64,000 nt of DNA from Spyradosoma sp004558035 (lineage in GTDB: Bacteria > Verrucomicrobiota > Verrucomicrobiia > Opitutales > UBA953): positions 1-64,000 of the forward strand of contig NZ_JBNPNH010000009.1 in NCBI RefSeq assembly GCF_050314555.1, read 5' to 3'. Under the pieces are notes generated by a model. The model saw only the letters and a program-made list of their open reading frames with translations. It did no database searches and had not been told where the DNA came from. How positions within the stretch are numbered: position 1 is the first letter of the stretch; each line of letters begins with the position of its first letter. Below, one piece after another: positions 19,301 to 27,000 of the stretch. The position numbers were made by a program, and so were the translations under genes.

Positions 19301-20040
19301 CGGGAACGCTGGAAATCGGGCACAGCAATGCGCTCGGCAGCAGCACCAGCACGCTGAACGTCACCGGCGATTCGGAACTGAAGCTCGGGAGCGGGTTGAA
19401 CGTGACGAACTCGATTATCTTCATGGCGGAGAATGCCGTGACTCTCACCGTCAACGCCGCAGTGGACACGGAATTTTCCGGTGCGTTTATACCGATTGAT
19501 AACTCAAATATCGTCAGGAAGGTCGGCGCAGGAACGTTGACGCTTTCGGGAAACAATGAATGGTTTTCTCGTGGAACCATTTCCGTTGAGGAAGGCACGG
19601 TTCTCGCGGCGCAGGCGAACGCGCTCGGCAAGGGGAAGGTGACGGTCGGCGCGGACGGCAAGCTCGGCATCGCGGCGGGCGTAACGATTACGGAGGTTTC
19701 CGGCGGCATCGAGCTCGCGAACGGCGCGAAAATCGTCGTGGACCTTTCGGATCGACTGAGCGAAACGGCAACCTTTGAGGTGACGCTCGCGACGAACACG
19801 GCGATTTCGCTCGCGGCGGAAGCGGCGCTCGCGTACAGCGAAGGCGGCGCGATGGACTTGACCGACTATCTCGAGCTGAAAGGCTGGAACAAGTCGGGCT
19901 GGACTTCGTCGCTGACGTATGCGAACGAGACGCTGACGCTGACGATGGCGATTCCGGAGCCGTCGCTGTTCGGGTTGCTGGCGGGCGTGACGGCGCTCGG
20001 GTTCTCGATGTCGAGCCGTCGCCGCCGCAAAAAGGCGTGA
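13393..20040 (+). CDS. PEP-CTERM surface protein with autotransporter-associated beta-strand repeats
   Basis: 2215 aa. A Sec signal peptide (MKTKRLFISTLIAAAAMGLSAYA) is followed by an acidic Ala/Asp/Glu-rich low-complexity segment (about residues 30-100) and an Ala/Ser/Thr-rich linker to about 240. The remainder is a long series of beta-helix repeats, including classic PATR-type units such as GSGTLTKQGAGTLKL, GKLTLSGANSYTGGTTIENG and GAGTLKLTGDNSAFTGN. The C-terminus is a PEP-CTERM signal: IPEPSLFGLL (IPEP from residue 2187), a hydrophobic helix, then SSRRRRKKA. There is no C-terminal autotransporter barrel, so anchoring or release by an exosortase is expected. Role inferred: surface or exopolysaccharide-associated structural/adhesion protein. 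Codon use is less GC-biased in parts of 14100-14500 and 15600-16000, which may reflect recombination. An intrinsic terminator follows at 20146. Confidence 0.85.
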   Translation: MKTKRLFISTLIAAAAMGLSAYANEAATQTTHIIAETDAPEGADQILPLADAPAAEDADAPAAEEAQDEADALELLLADDALVELDEAAAPDELSTETMMREWIARYAAAARFAGIRAVKGTGGGLSSGGALATAGAELAVPAATPTPSVSVPAAGTVSLADTLTRASIAADVSLGSSSASDAGTPAAVATTSSSSGASAILPAAFFSTRGVFAAVPAATASYSLASSSPVAAAAMSANASGAEYTISTSGDPRLTSATADDTIIFNLASGHLNGDRNATRTVAAAVRIDRLNITDGYSGCTYVFNNTVTGTGAFSFGGTTGANNQKYTFNGDVSGYSGAVTIASGKYATLTFTNKTGTGTITATNASSVLNLTGATVNNSAISVSTVNIGGATSFVKTTDLNSGNIVLASGAAMNIASTGALDLSSSTLNASNGTVSIATDGSLDLSGARVSLGSAIQNLGTVTVSAATVFNLTQTGTTRLISGGTINGWDSLTSSNNFTYNGAAITVGRQLTSSEAGVVSYDASATAKTLTWTGAGSSVWKAVTIAETSPATPWQDNSSSTAEAFYNGDSVTFSGDATVTVAAGGVTAGTVNITAGTVSFTGGTITALGGVSVTGGTLSVGANNTALGTNTITLSGGTLLAASATGTLANAVNVAAASIIDTQGNTLTLSGAVSGSGTLTKQGAGTLKLATGFGGTGDTRWTAGNLVVGSGTLQWGQGDTNPAIANQMKALGETISVSSGANLKIHLWTQTRLTTSTTDKVAVTSKIILNGTSTLETMDGSYYFSGGIQVGDGTNAGTGTFTANWRKGHVIGSLSGAGTFTINEQAGNDDRAAIFSIAGDGGFNGTVNFNYKSGGSSAGAELHLLTENALKNATVNLTSAVSEKTATLSLDAATVNIKGLTGTSAGRVVAATAGNTLAIATETGATNTFWGTVGTSSSAVGLSVSGSGTQAFTGTSYFSTVSVGAGATLDLSGTVNIAGTTTVGSGGTLDVSGGNVTFGGAFTTEGSAKLVLGTLSADTAAILATGAVTISGGTIFDMTDAIDMTEASASLKLVAGSSVVADGLGIANIYVGGKLVNQRGIARFSVSDAGVLTLDSYTAGVNYSLTWTGGDADVWKVNGSGWTKDEGSTAENFQDGDSVTFSIAGAQVSVDGTVNPEAIAVSANTTFKGTGATVNVAKNSLTISGGATLEIQKGVTLDLGSDSDAIGSSNAKLNLSGSGTVKYVYTGNNGTDSGVFIADSFTGTLDYYGNLNWSQYEGGSPISFSDSVTIRLSKSEGQTSAGFWGGSDRTFKNDFIFGTDYDINVGGGSLRLEGAVDAAGKTLTVKGGNTLTFAGAATVGTLNQTAGTLDISGTEAKNITNLTLAGTRTNISGNLAVSSNISVCNAATVTQTAGTVSAVRLLLNDSNATKASSYTLQGGVLNITGTGKTDSTTENAILIGHWPDTNTPNNTSKLTVSGGTLNALSGYTLVSWDGKGELEISDGTANLYAISLNSQRANAATVTLSGGRLNLGQGGLIVGTALNETVTLSGGTLGALANWTSAMNMRVTGAVTIDTTKQVVRAEGISANADGNVGSAIELSGELSGAGTLTVKGTGKLTLSGANSYTGGTTIENGTLVAGSASALGSGPVTAAGSTGVDEVTLKVGASADAALTIENDISVSSGKTLILESTNADNKLMGTISGENGALKLASGTLEIAGASSLKLVKVGDGAVLKFSGETTSIVDSKDGALVDGGGKLVFSSETATVSRILLNTWYGDSSGNAIPSTASALAEVSGGIVNVTSSSQDGAISIGSGASTHSHTLTISGGVLNATAGTTTLGYSSAGTLAVAGGEANLKGVVFGLSGVNSAGTLKVSGGRLNVGESGITSGGGSGTKTISFSDATIGALDSWSSAAGLGISLTGAVIFDTTKMVASTSESATASTTDTAGTTITLAGALSGSGTLTKVGAGTLKLTGDNSAFTGNVKLSAGTLEIGHSNALGSSTSTLNVTGDSELKLGSGLNVTNSIIFMAENAVTLTVNAAVDTEFSGAFIPIDNSNIVRKVGAGTLTLSGNNEWFSRGTISVEEGTVLAAQANALGKGKVTVGADGKLGIAAGVTITEVSGGIELANGAKIVVDLSDRLSETATFEVTLATNTAISLAAEAALAYSEGGAMDLTDYLELKGWNKSGWTSSLTYANETLTLTMAIPEPSLFGLLAGVTALGFSMSSRRRRKKA

Positions 20041-20145
20041 GGCATTTTGGGTTCAAGGTCGGGCGTCCGCGGCGAAGGCGGACAACCATCATTTCGGCGC
20101 GCGCGTCCGGCTTTGAACTTTTTTCATAGTGTGTGTTATAGGGTG

Positions 20146-20174
20146 CCCTCGCGGAGAAATCCGCGAGGGTTTTT
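20146..20174 (+). terminator. Intrinsic terminator after the PEP-CTERM gene
   Basis: CCCTCGCGG (20146-20154), loop AGAAAT, CCGCGAGGG (20161-20169), T5 (20170-20174). A perfect 9-bp GC-rich stem with U run, about 105 bp after the stop codon. Unlike the terminators at 8376 and 11539 it does not use the dispersed word. Confidence 0.85.
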
Positions 20175-20536
20175 CGCGGGCAAGCGGGACGCTCGCCCTC
20201 CTTTTCGTTCCCGCGGTTTTCCGTTCCTCTGTTTTTCTGTTCCTCTGTGTCAAAAGAAGAGCTTAAAGCTTAAAGGTTAAAGGTTAAAGAGAAGTTTGCG
20301 GAAACGGATTTTCGAGGGCAAGCGGGGACGCTTACCCTCCTTTTCGTGAAATTCGTGCAATTCGTGGATTCTAAAAATCTGCGGGAATCTGCGAGATCCG
20401 CGGGAAGAAATTTGTGTCTGCGGATTTCAATGAAGCGGCAGGTAAGCGAAGCGTGGAGCCATGTCGCCTCTCCACTAAAACTTTTCTTTAACTTTCTTTG
20501 ACTTCGCGGTCTTTCTTTGCGTTTGAAAAAAATCTT
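20175..20536. repeat. Gene-free spacer with composite intergenic repeats
   Basis: Contains CGGGCAAGCGGGACGCTCGCCCTCC (about 20178-20202); TTAA-type units (GCTTAAAG, GTTAAAGG, TTAAAG; about 20260-20290); GAAGTTTGCG; AGGGCAAGCGGGGACGCTTACCCTCC (about 20315-20340); TTCGTGAAATTCGTGCAATTCGTGG; and the right copy of the 31-bp inverted repeat (20465-20495) followed by TTTGACTTCGCGGTC. No gene seen. The module order matches 1304-1430. Confidence 0.5.
20465..20495 (+). repeat. Right copy of a perfect 31-bp inverted repeat
   Basis: Starts CGCCTCTCCACTAAAAC and ends TTTAACTTT; the exact reverse complement of 12703-12733, 7.7 kb away. Together the copies flank the PEP-CTERM gene in opposite orientation. 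Confidence 0.75.
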
Positions 20537-21124
20537 TCAGGCTCGGGTCGAGGGGAGGGCGAAGCCTTCGCCGATCGCGTAGAATTTGCCGCCGGCGACG
20601 TAGTGGATCGTGCGCAGGGCGGGCGGGGCGTCTTCGAAAATCCAATGCCCGTCGCGGAACACGCGCGGATCCGCCCAGGCGGCGACGCATTCGCCGACGA
20701 TCAGGTCGTAATCCCGCTGCATGCGCGCCTCGGGAACGAGGCGGAAAATCATCCACGCCGCGCAGCCTTCGACGAGCGGGAGCGCGAAGCCGTCCGCGCG
20801 GAAGAACTTCGCGCCGCTTTTTTCGAGCTTGTCGGGAACGTCGTTCCTGCTGACTTCGCCGAGCGCGAGCGTCTCCCGCAGCACGCCGACGGTGGGCAGC
20901 TGCAGCGCGAAAAGCCCGCCGCGCTCGATCAGCCCGCGCGTGAAGTGCGACGCGTCCACGACGACGGCGGCCTTGAAGGGGGCGACGTCCAGCGGGCACG
21001 ACCACGCGGCGGGCATGGCGTCGGCGGTCTCGCCGTCCTGCGCGGAGACGATGACGACGCCGCCGAGGTTCAGCAGCCGATAGGCTTTCGGGAGCGGAAC
21101 GGGAACGAAGTTTTCCGGAAGCAT
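20537..21124 (-). CDS. Flavin reductase-like / flavoredoxin family protein
   Basis: 195 aa, FMN-binding split-barrel type. MPAAWSCPLDVAPFKAAVVVDASHFT resembles the phosphate/FMN-binding region of flavin reductase-like (DIM6/NTAB, PF01613) proteins, followed by GLFALQLPTV and KFFRADGFALPLVEGCAAWMIFRLV. Predicted cytoplasmic; would bind FMN and act as an NAD(P)H-flavin reductase or related oxidoreductase. The start at 21124 (MLPENFVPVPLPKAYRLL) lies 29 bp downstream of the GH95 stop, so the two are probably co-transcribed. The frame stays open upstream through the GH95 gene, but that is antisense-type read-through of GC-rich DNA, not a fusion. Confidence 0.7.
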   Translation of the reverse strand: MLPENFVPVPLPKAYRLLNLGGVVIVSAQDGETADAMPAAWSCPLDVAPFKAAVVVDASHFTRGLIERGGLFALQLPTVGVLRETLALGEVSRNDVPDKLEKSGAKFFRADGFALPLVEGCAAWMIFRLVPEARMQRDYDLIVGECVAAWADPRVFRDGHWIFEDAPPALRTIHYVAGGKFYAIGEGFALPSTRA

Positions 21125-21153
21125 GGCGCGAGCGGGTTCGTTTTCGCGGAGGC

Positions 21154-23568
21154 TCACTTTTTCGGCGTCGAGGTCTCGACGACCTTCGTCTTGCCGTGAA
21201 TGGTGAGGTTGACCTTCTGCGGCGTCGGCGAGACGAGCTTCACGTTCTTCACTTTGCCGTTGTCCCATTCGAAGGATACGGTGACGTTCCCGCGCGCCTT
21301 CAGTCCGGAGACCTTGCCTTTCTTCCACGCCTTGCAGGGCGCGGGGAGCAGCTCGATTTCGCCCGCGTGCGACTGCAGGAGCATTTCGGAAACCGCCGCC
21401 GGGAACGCGAAGTTGCCGTCCATCTGGAAGGGCTCGTGCGTCGTGAGCAGATTCGGAAGCGTGTTGTGCGTGAGCAGGCCTTCGACCATCTCGTGCGCCT
21501 TTTCGCCTTCGCGCAGGCGCGCCCAGAGCGCGGTGCGCCACGGCCACGACCACGAGCGGCGGGAGTCGCCGGCGGTGCCGCGCAGTTCGAGCGATTTCTT
21601 CGCCGCGTCGGCGAGCTTCGGCGTTTTCGCGTAGGAAATGCCGCTGCCGGGATAGACCGCGAAAAGGTGCGAGGTGTGGCGGTGCCCGGAAACCATGTTC
21701 GGGCGATCGACGAGCCATTCCTGCAGGTAGCCGCCGGGCGCGATCTTGTCGGGCGCGAGGCGGTCGCGCTTCTTCGCGAGCGAGTCCGCCCATTTTTTGT
21801 CCGTGCCGAGAATCTTCGCCGCCTCGATCGTGTTCGTGAACAGGTCGCGGACGAGCTGCTGGTCGTGCGCGACGCCGTCTTCCGTCGGGCCCCATTCGTG
21901 CGACCAGCCCTTCGGCGCGACGAGCGTTCCCGCGGGAATGCCCTTCAGCTGGCCGGCGTCGACGCTTTTGTCGCTGGACTCGAAGCCCTTGCCGTCCTTG
22001 CCGAGCTCCTTCAGGTGGTCTTCCCAGAACTGGCAGGCTTCCTTCATCATCGGATAGCCCTGTTCCTTGAGGAATTTCTTGTCCTGCGTGAACTGGAAAT
22101 GCTCCCACATGTGGAGCGCGTACCAGGCGTTGATCGGCACGTTCCACATCGTCCATCCGCCCGCGCCCCAGGGATTCTGCGAGATGCGCGTCGTCCAGCC
22201 GCGGTGATTGTCGCCGAACTGCTTCTTCGTCATCGCGCGGGAGGCGGGAGCGCTTTCGGTGATGTAGTCGAGCAGGGGCATGTGGCACTCGGAAAGGTTG
22301 GTCACTTCCGCCGGCCAATAGGCTTCCTGGATGTTGATGTTGTTGTGATAGTCGCACGCCCAGGGCGCGTGCACCTTGTGATTCCAGATGCCCTGCAGCG
22401 TCGCGGGAGCGGAGCCGCGCGACGAACCGATGAGGCAGTAGCGGCCGAACTGGAAGAGCGTCTCTTCGAGATCGGGGTCGTCCTTCGTGCTCGCGTATTT
22501 CTTCACGCGGGCGGGCGTCGGCAGTTTGGCGGTCTCGGCGTCGGTCTTGCCGAGGTCGATCTCCACGCGCGAGAACATGCCTTTGTGAATGCGGACGTGC
22601 GCGGCGAGCAGCTCGGTCGGCTTGTCGGCGTGCGAGAGCGCCTCCTTCAGCGTCTTTTCCGCCTTCTGCGCGGGATCGCCGCCCTTCCAGTTCTTCTTGT
22701 GGTCCATGGCGTAGTCCGTCGCCATCGCGACGAGGACGACGATCTGGTCGGCGCCTTCGACCCGGATCTTGGGAATCGAGCCGGCGGCGTAGGTCGCGTA
22801 CTGATTGTCGCCCTTGCCGGAGTAGGAGACCTTGATTTCGGCGGGAGAGGAGCCGACGGGAACGGTCTTGCCGCCCTTGGCGACGACCGCCGCGCGCGCG
22901 GCGAAGCTCAGGTCGTTGACGAGCTTGCCCGTCATGCCCATGCGGTTGTTCTGCGCGAAGAACTTGGCGGTGTGATTCGGCGCCAGCGAGAACGTGCCCG
23001 AGAGCGCGCCCTTCTTGTCCGCCGTATAGACGACGGCGATCACGTTGTGCGCCTGGCTCGCGAAGACTTTGCGGGAATACTTCACGCCCTTGGCGCGGAA
23101 GCTCGTTTCGGCGACGCCGGTTTCGAGATTGAGCTTGCGGACGAAGTCCTGCGGATTTTCCAGACCGGGGAATTCGGCGAGCAGCTCGCCGAACGGCTGA
23201 AAGCTGCCGAACTTGTCGCGCCCCGCAAGCGGGCCGTATTCGTAGCCCGAGCAGTTGCCGCCGGGGTTTTCGCCGCCCGTCCAGAACGTGGATTCGTTCA
23301 GCGCGACGCGTTCCCGCGCGGCGCTTTCGAGCACCATCGCGCCGATGCGGCCGTTGCCGACGGGCAGTCCTTCGAACTCCCAGCCCTTGCCCTGCGCGCG
23401 GGAGGAATCCTGAAGCACCGTCCACGCGCCGTTTTCGGACTTGAAGGTCTGCGCCTCCGAATCGAACCAGATGACGTTCGACGCCGGAATCTTGTCCGTC
23501 GGCGCGGCGTTGACGAAGGCGGCGAGCGCGAGACTCGCGAACAAAGAGGGGAGAATGGGCGTTTTCAT
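21154..23568 (-). CDS. Secreted alpha-L-fucosidase, glycoside hydrolase family 95
   Basis: 804 aa with a Sec signal peptide (MKTPILPSLFASLALAAFVNA). Family GH95 inverting enzymes remove alpha-1,2-linked fucose (some members act on galactose) from mucin, milk or plant glycans. Conserved parts: EGLPVGNGRIGAMV and LNESTFWTGG near the start; the catalytic-centre segment CDYHNNINIQEAYWPAE, where His408, Asn410 and Asn412 correspond to the His/Asn/Asn of Bifidobacterium AfcA; SHEWGPTEDGVAHDQQ, a likely place for the general acid Glu; SGHRHTSHLFAVYPG; and Asp717 in FQMDGNFAF. A divergent -10-like TAAGCT lies about 10 bp upstream of the ATG. Located downstream of secA and the lipoprotein with its own likely promoter. 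Functional partner: GH35 beta-galactosidase at 41146. Confidence 0.93.
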   Translation of the reverse strand: MKTPILPSLFASLALAAFVNAAPTDKIPASNVIWFDSEAQTFKSENGAWTVLQDSSRAQGKGWEFEGLPVGNGRIGAMVLESAARERVALNESTFWTGGENPGGNCSGYEYGPLAGRDKFGSFQPFGELLAEFPGLENPQDFVRKLNLETGVAETSFRAKGVKYSRKVFASQAHNVIAVVYTADKKGALSGTFSLAPNHTAKFFAQNNRMGMTGKLVNDLSFAARAAVVAKGGKTVPVGSSPAEIKVSYSGKGDNQYATYAAGSIPKIRVEGADQIVVLVAMATDYAMDHKKNWKGGDPAQKAEKTLKEALSHADKPTELLAAHVRIHKGMFSRVEIDLGKTDAETAKLPTPARVKKYASTKDDPDLEETLFQFGRYCLIGSSRGSAPATLQGIWNHKVHAPWACDYHNNINIQEAYWPAEVTNLSECHMPLLDYITESAPASRAMTKKQFGDNHRGWTTRISQNPWGAGGWTMWNVPINAWYALHMWEHFQFTQDKKFLKEQGYPMMKEACQFWEDHLKELGKDGKGFESSDKSVDAGQLKGIPAGTLVAPKGWSHEWGPTEDGVAHDQQLVRDLFTNTIEAAKILGTDKKWADSLAKKRDRLAPDKIAPGGYLQEWLVDRPNMVSGHRHTSHLFAVYPGSGISYAKTPKLADAAKKSLELRGTAGDSRRSWSWPWRTALWARLREGEKAHEMVEGLLTHNTLPNLLTTHEPFQMDGNFAFPAAVSEMLLQSHAGEIELLPAPCKAWKKGKVSGLKARGNVTVSFEWDNGKVKNVKLVSPTPQKVNLTIHGKTKVVETSTPKK

Positions 23569-23647
23569 AAGATGTGCACAAGCTTAGCCGCAAAACCCGC
23601 GGATGGAAACGCAAATCTCTCGCGCGGAGGCGCGGAAGCGCGGGCGT

Positions 23648-24031
23648 TCAGTCCGCGGGTTCGGCCTCGAAGCGGACGCGCCCGTAGCGCGTGCGCGAAC
23701 CGTCGGGCGCGATCAGGTCGAGCGTTCCCGCGTCCGCATCCAAAAAATACTTATACGCCGTCTTCCCGTCGAAGACGATCTCGTCGCGTCCGCGCCGGAA
23801 GGCGCCGCGCGCGCGGGAATCGTTCCCGCCGAAGCGCGTCGAGAGCTCGTAGGAGCCGTCCGCCCAGAAGGCGAAGAGCGCTTCCGCGCCCGCCGGCAGG
23901 GCGCCGTTCGGTCCGCTCGCCGTCCAGGCTCCGAAGAGCGGGTCGGCGGCGGGCGCGCCCGGCGTTCCCGCGCACGCGCCGAAAAGCAGGGCGGCGCAGA
24001 GCAGGGCGGTTCCGGCGCAGGCGTTCTTCAT
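23648..24031 (-). CDS. Small predicted lipoprotein
   Basis: 127 aa. The signal sequence ends in a lipobox (LLFGAC, with Cys20 as the lipidation site), then an Ala/Pro-rich spacer (AGTPGAPAADP) and a compact domain starting LFGAWTASGPNGA. The domain pattern (GAWxA...FWADGSYELS...DEIVFDGKTAYKYFLD...LIAPDG) resembles small lipocalin-like or 'DUF'-type domains that monitor or bind ligands, but I do not recognise the family. Begins 22 bp after the secA stop, so probably co-transcribed with secA. Confidence 0.7.
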   Translation of the reverse strand: MKNACAGTALLCAALLFGACAGTPGAPAADPLFGAWTASGPNGALPAGAEALFAFWADGSYELSTRFGGNDSRARGAFRRGRDEIVFDGKTAYKYFLDADAGTLDLIAPDGSRTRYGRVRFEAEPAD

Positions 24032-24053
24032 GGCGGCGTTCCCGCGGCGGAGT

Positions 24054-27000
24054 TCAGCCGATTTTGGCGCGCCCGAAATACGTCCAGCCTTCGCCGGTTT
24101 CGAGCAGCTCCTTCGCCTTTTTCCACTTCACGGAAATTTCCTCGTCGCCGCGGCGGAGCACGACGACTTCGTTGCGCCCGATGTTTTCGGGAACGACGCC
24201 CGGGTTCCGCGCTTCCTCGAGCTCGGCGTCCGCCTGGCGCACGGCGATGCGCAGCGCGTCGGGATCGACGTCGGCGACGGATTCGCCCGTGTTGTTTTCG
24301 GAGGAATCCTTGAGCACGCCGCGCATTTCCTGCAGGCGGCGGATGAGCTCCTCGAAGCCCTCGCGGCTCGTCGCCGTGCGGAAGAGCCCGGAGCAAACCG
24401 CCGAGCGGCAGCGCCCGAGCATCGTCTTGAAGCAGACGAACGCCTCGTTCTTGTATTCGACGAGCGGGTTGCGCTGGCCGTAGCTGCGCAGGCCGATGCT
24501 CTGGCGCAGATCGTTCATTTCGGCGAGGTGGTCCTGCCAGTTCGCGTCGATGGCGCGGAGAATGATGTGGCGCTCCATGCCCTTGAGCGCTTCGGCGCCT
24601 TCGACGGCGTCGCGCTTTTCGTAGGCTTTGCGGACGCGCTTCACGACGAGCCCCGCCGTGCCTTCGTCGCCCGCGGCGAGGATTTCCTCTTCCGTGAACG
24701 TGAGCGGGAACGTCGTGTTCAGCCAGCGGACGAAGTCCTCGACGGCGACGCGGTTGATCTCGCCCTTTTCGTCCGGCGGGAGCGCGGCGTCCACACGGTC
24801 GGTGATTTCCTCTTCGACGAGCGCGAAGAGGAGCTCGCGCGGCGCGTCGGTCGTCAGCGCCTGATTGCGGATGCCGTAGATGATTTCGCGCTGCTTGTTG
24901 AAGACGTCGTCGTACTGCAGCGTGTTCTTGCGGTACATGAAGTGCACCGCCTCGACGCGGCGCTGCGCGGTCTCGACGGAGCGGTTCAGCAGCGGGTGCT
25001 GGAGCGGCTGGCCTTCGACGAAGGAGCGCTGGAGAACTTTGGAGATCATGCCCGCGTTCGTGAAAAGGCGCATCAGATTGTCCTCGAGCGAGACGAGGAA
25101 TTTCGAGCGGCCGGGGTCGCCCTGGCGGGAACAGCGGCCGCGCAGCTGGCGGTCAACGCGGCGGGATTCGTGGCGCTCCGTGCCGAGCACGAAGAGACCG
25201 CCGAGCTCGCGCACGCCCTCGCCGAGCTTGATGTCGGTGCCGCGCCCCGCCATGTTCGTGGCGATCGTCACGGCGCCGCGCTGACCGGCGTTGGCGACGA
25301 TTTCGGCTTCGCGCTCGTGCTCCTTCGCGTTGAGGACGTTGTGCGGAATGCCTTCGCGCTTGAGCAGGTTGGAAAGGTATTCGGAGGCTTCGACGCTCGC
25401 CGTGCCGACGAGCACCGGCTGCCCCTTCGCGTGCGCCGCCTCAATCTCCCTCACCGCCTCGGCGTATTTTTCGCGCGCGGTCTTGAAGATCATGTCGTCC
25501 TCGTCGATGCGGATGCACGGCTTGTTCGTCGGGATCGCGACGACACCGAGGCGGTAGATGTCGTAAAATTCGCCGGCTTCCGTCTCCGCCGTTCCCGTCA
25601 TGCCCGCGAGCTTTTCGTACATGCGGAAATAATTCTGGATCGTGATCGTCGCGTAGGTCTTCGTCTCCTTTTCGATTTCGACGCCTTCCTTCGCCTCGAT
25701 TGCCTGGTGGAGACCGTCGCTCCAGCGGCGGCCGGGCATGATGCGGCCGGTGTTCTCGTCCACGATCAGCACCTTGCCGTCCTTGACGACGTACTGCACG
25801 TCCTTTTCGAAGAGCGCGTAGGCGCGGAGCAGCTGGGAGATGCTGTGGATCGTCTCGCTCGTGGCGATGAACTCGTTTTCGGCGGCGGACTTGAGCGCGG
25901 CGCGCTGTTCGGCGTCGAGGTCTTCCCGCGCGTCGATTTCGATGAACTTCGTCGGCAGGTCCGGGAGCACGAACGCGTCCGGATTGTCCGGGCGGAGCGT
26001 GTCGCGGCCGAGCTGCGTCAGATCGGACTCGCGGCGCTTTTCGTCGATCGCGTAATAGAGCGCCTCCTTGATTTCGAAGCGGCGCTGGCGGTTGAAGGCG
26101 TTCATCATCTCCGCGTCGAAGGCGTCGAGCGCCTTGCGCCAATGGCCGTTCTCCATCATGCGCAGGAACTGCCTGTTGCGCGGCGCGCCCAGCTTCACCT
26201 GGAGCAGCGGCACCATCGCGTCGAGCTCTTCCTCTGAGCCCGGCTTCGCCTTTTCGAGCATCTTGCGCGCGCGCTCGACGAGGCGGTCGCAGAGCTTCGT
26301 CTGCTTTTCCACGAGCGCGGCGACGCCCGGCTTGAACTGCATGAAGGGCGGCTCGTGGTCGTCGTTCACAGGACCGGAAATGATCAGCGGCGTGCGCGCC
26401 TCGTCGATGAGAATCGAGTCGATCTCGTCCACGATGCAGTAATAGTAGTCGCTCTGCACCTGGTCCTGCTTCGAGCCCGCCATGCCGTTGTCGCGCAGGT
26501 AGTCGAAGCCGAATTCCGACGCCGTGCCGTAGGTGATGTTGCACGCGTAGGCGGCGCGCCGTTCGTGCGGCGGCATGGAATTCTGGATGCAGCCGACCGT
26601 GAGCCCGAGATAGTTGTAAAGGTGCCCCATCCATTCCGAGTCGCGCCGCGCGAGGTAGTCGTTGACCGTCACGAGCTGGCAGTTGCGCCCCGTCAGCGCG
26701 TTCAGGTAGAGCGGGAGCGTCGCGACGAGCGTCTTGCCTTCGCCCGTCGCCATTTCCGCGATCTTGTTCTGGTGAAGCGCGATCCCGCCGATGAGCTGCA
26801 CGTCGAAATGCACCATGTCCCAAGTCAGCTCGTGGTCGCAGACGACGACCTTGCTGCCGCAGAGCCGCCGCGCCGCGTTCTTCACGACCGCGAACGCCTC
26901 CGGCAGAATCTTGTCGAGCGACTCCCCGTTTTTGACGCGCTCCATGAACTCCTGAGTCTTCGCCTTCAGCGCGTCGTCGCTCAGCGTCCGGTAGCTCTCT

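Noticed and set aside
20537..23614. A single 1025-aa minus-strand protein covering both the GH95 and flavin-reductase regions
   Set aside because: Only its last 195 residues are protein-like; the rest is an alternative frame of GH95. Two genes with a 29-bp gap explain the region better.
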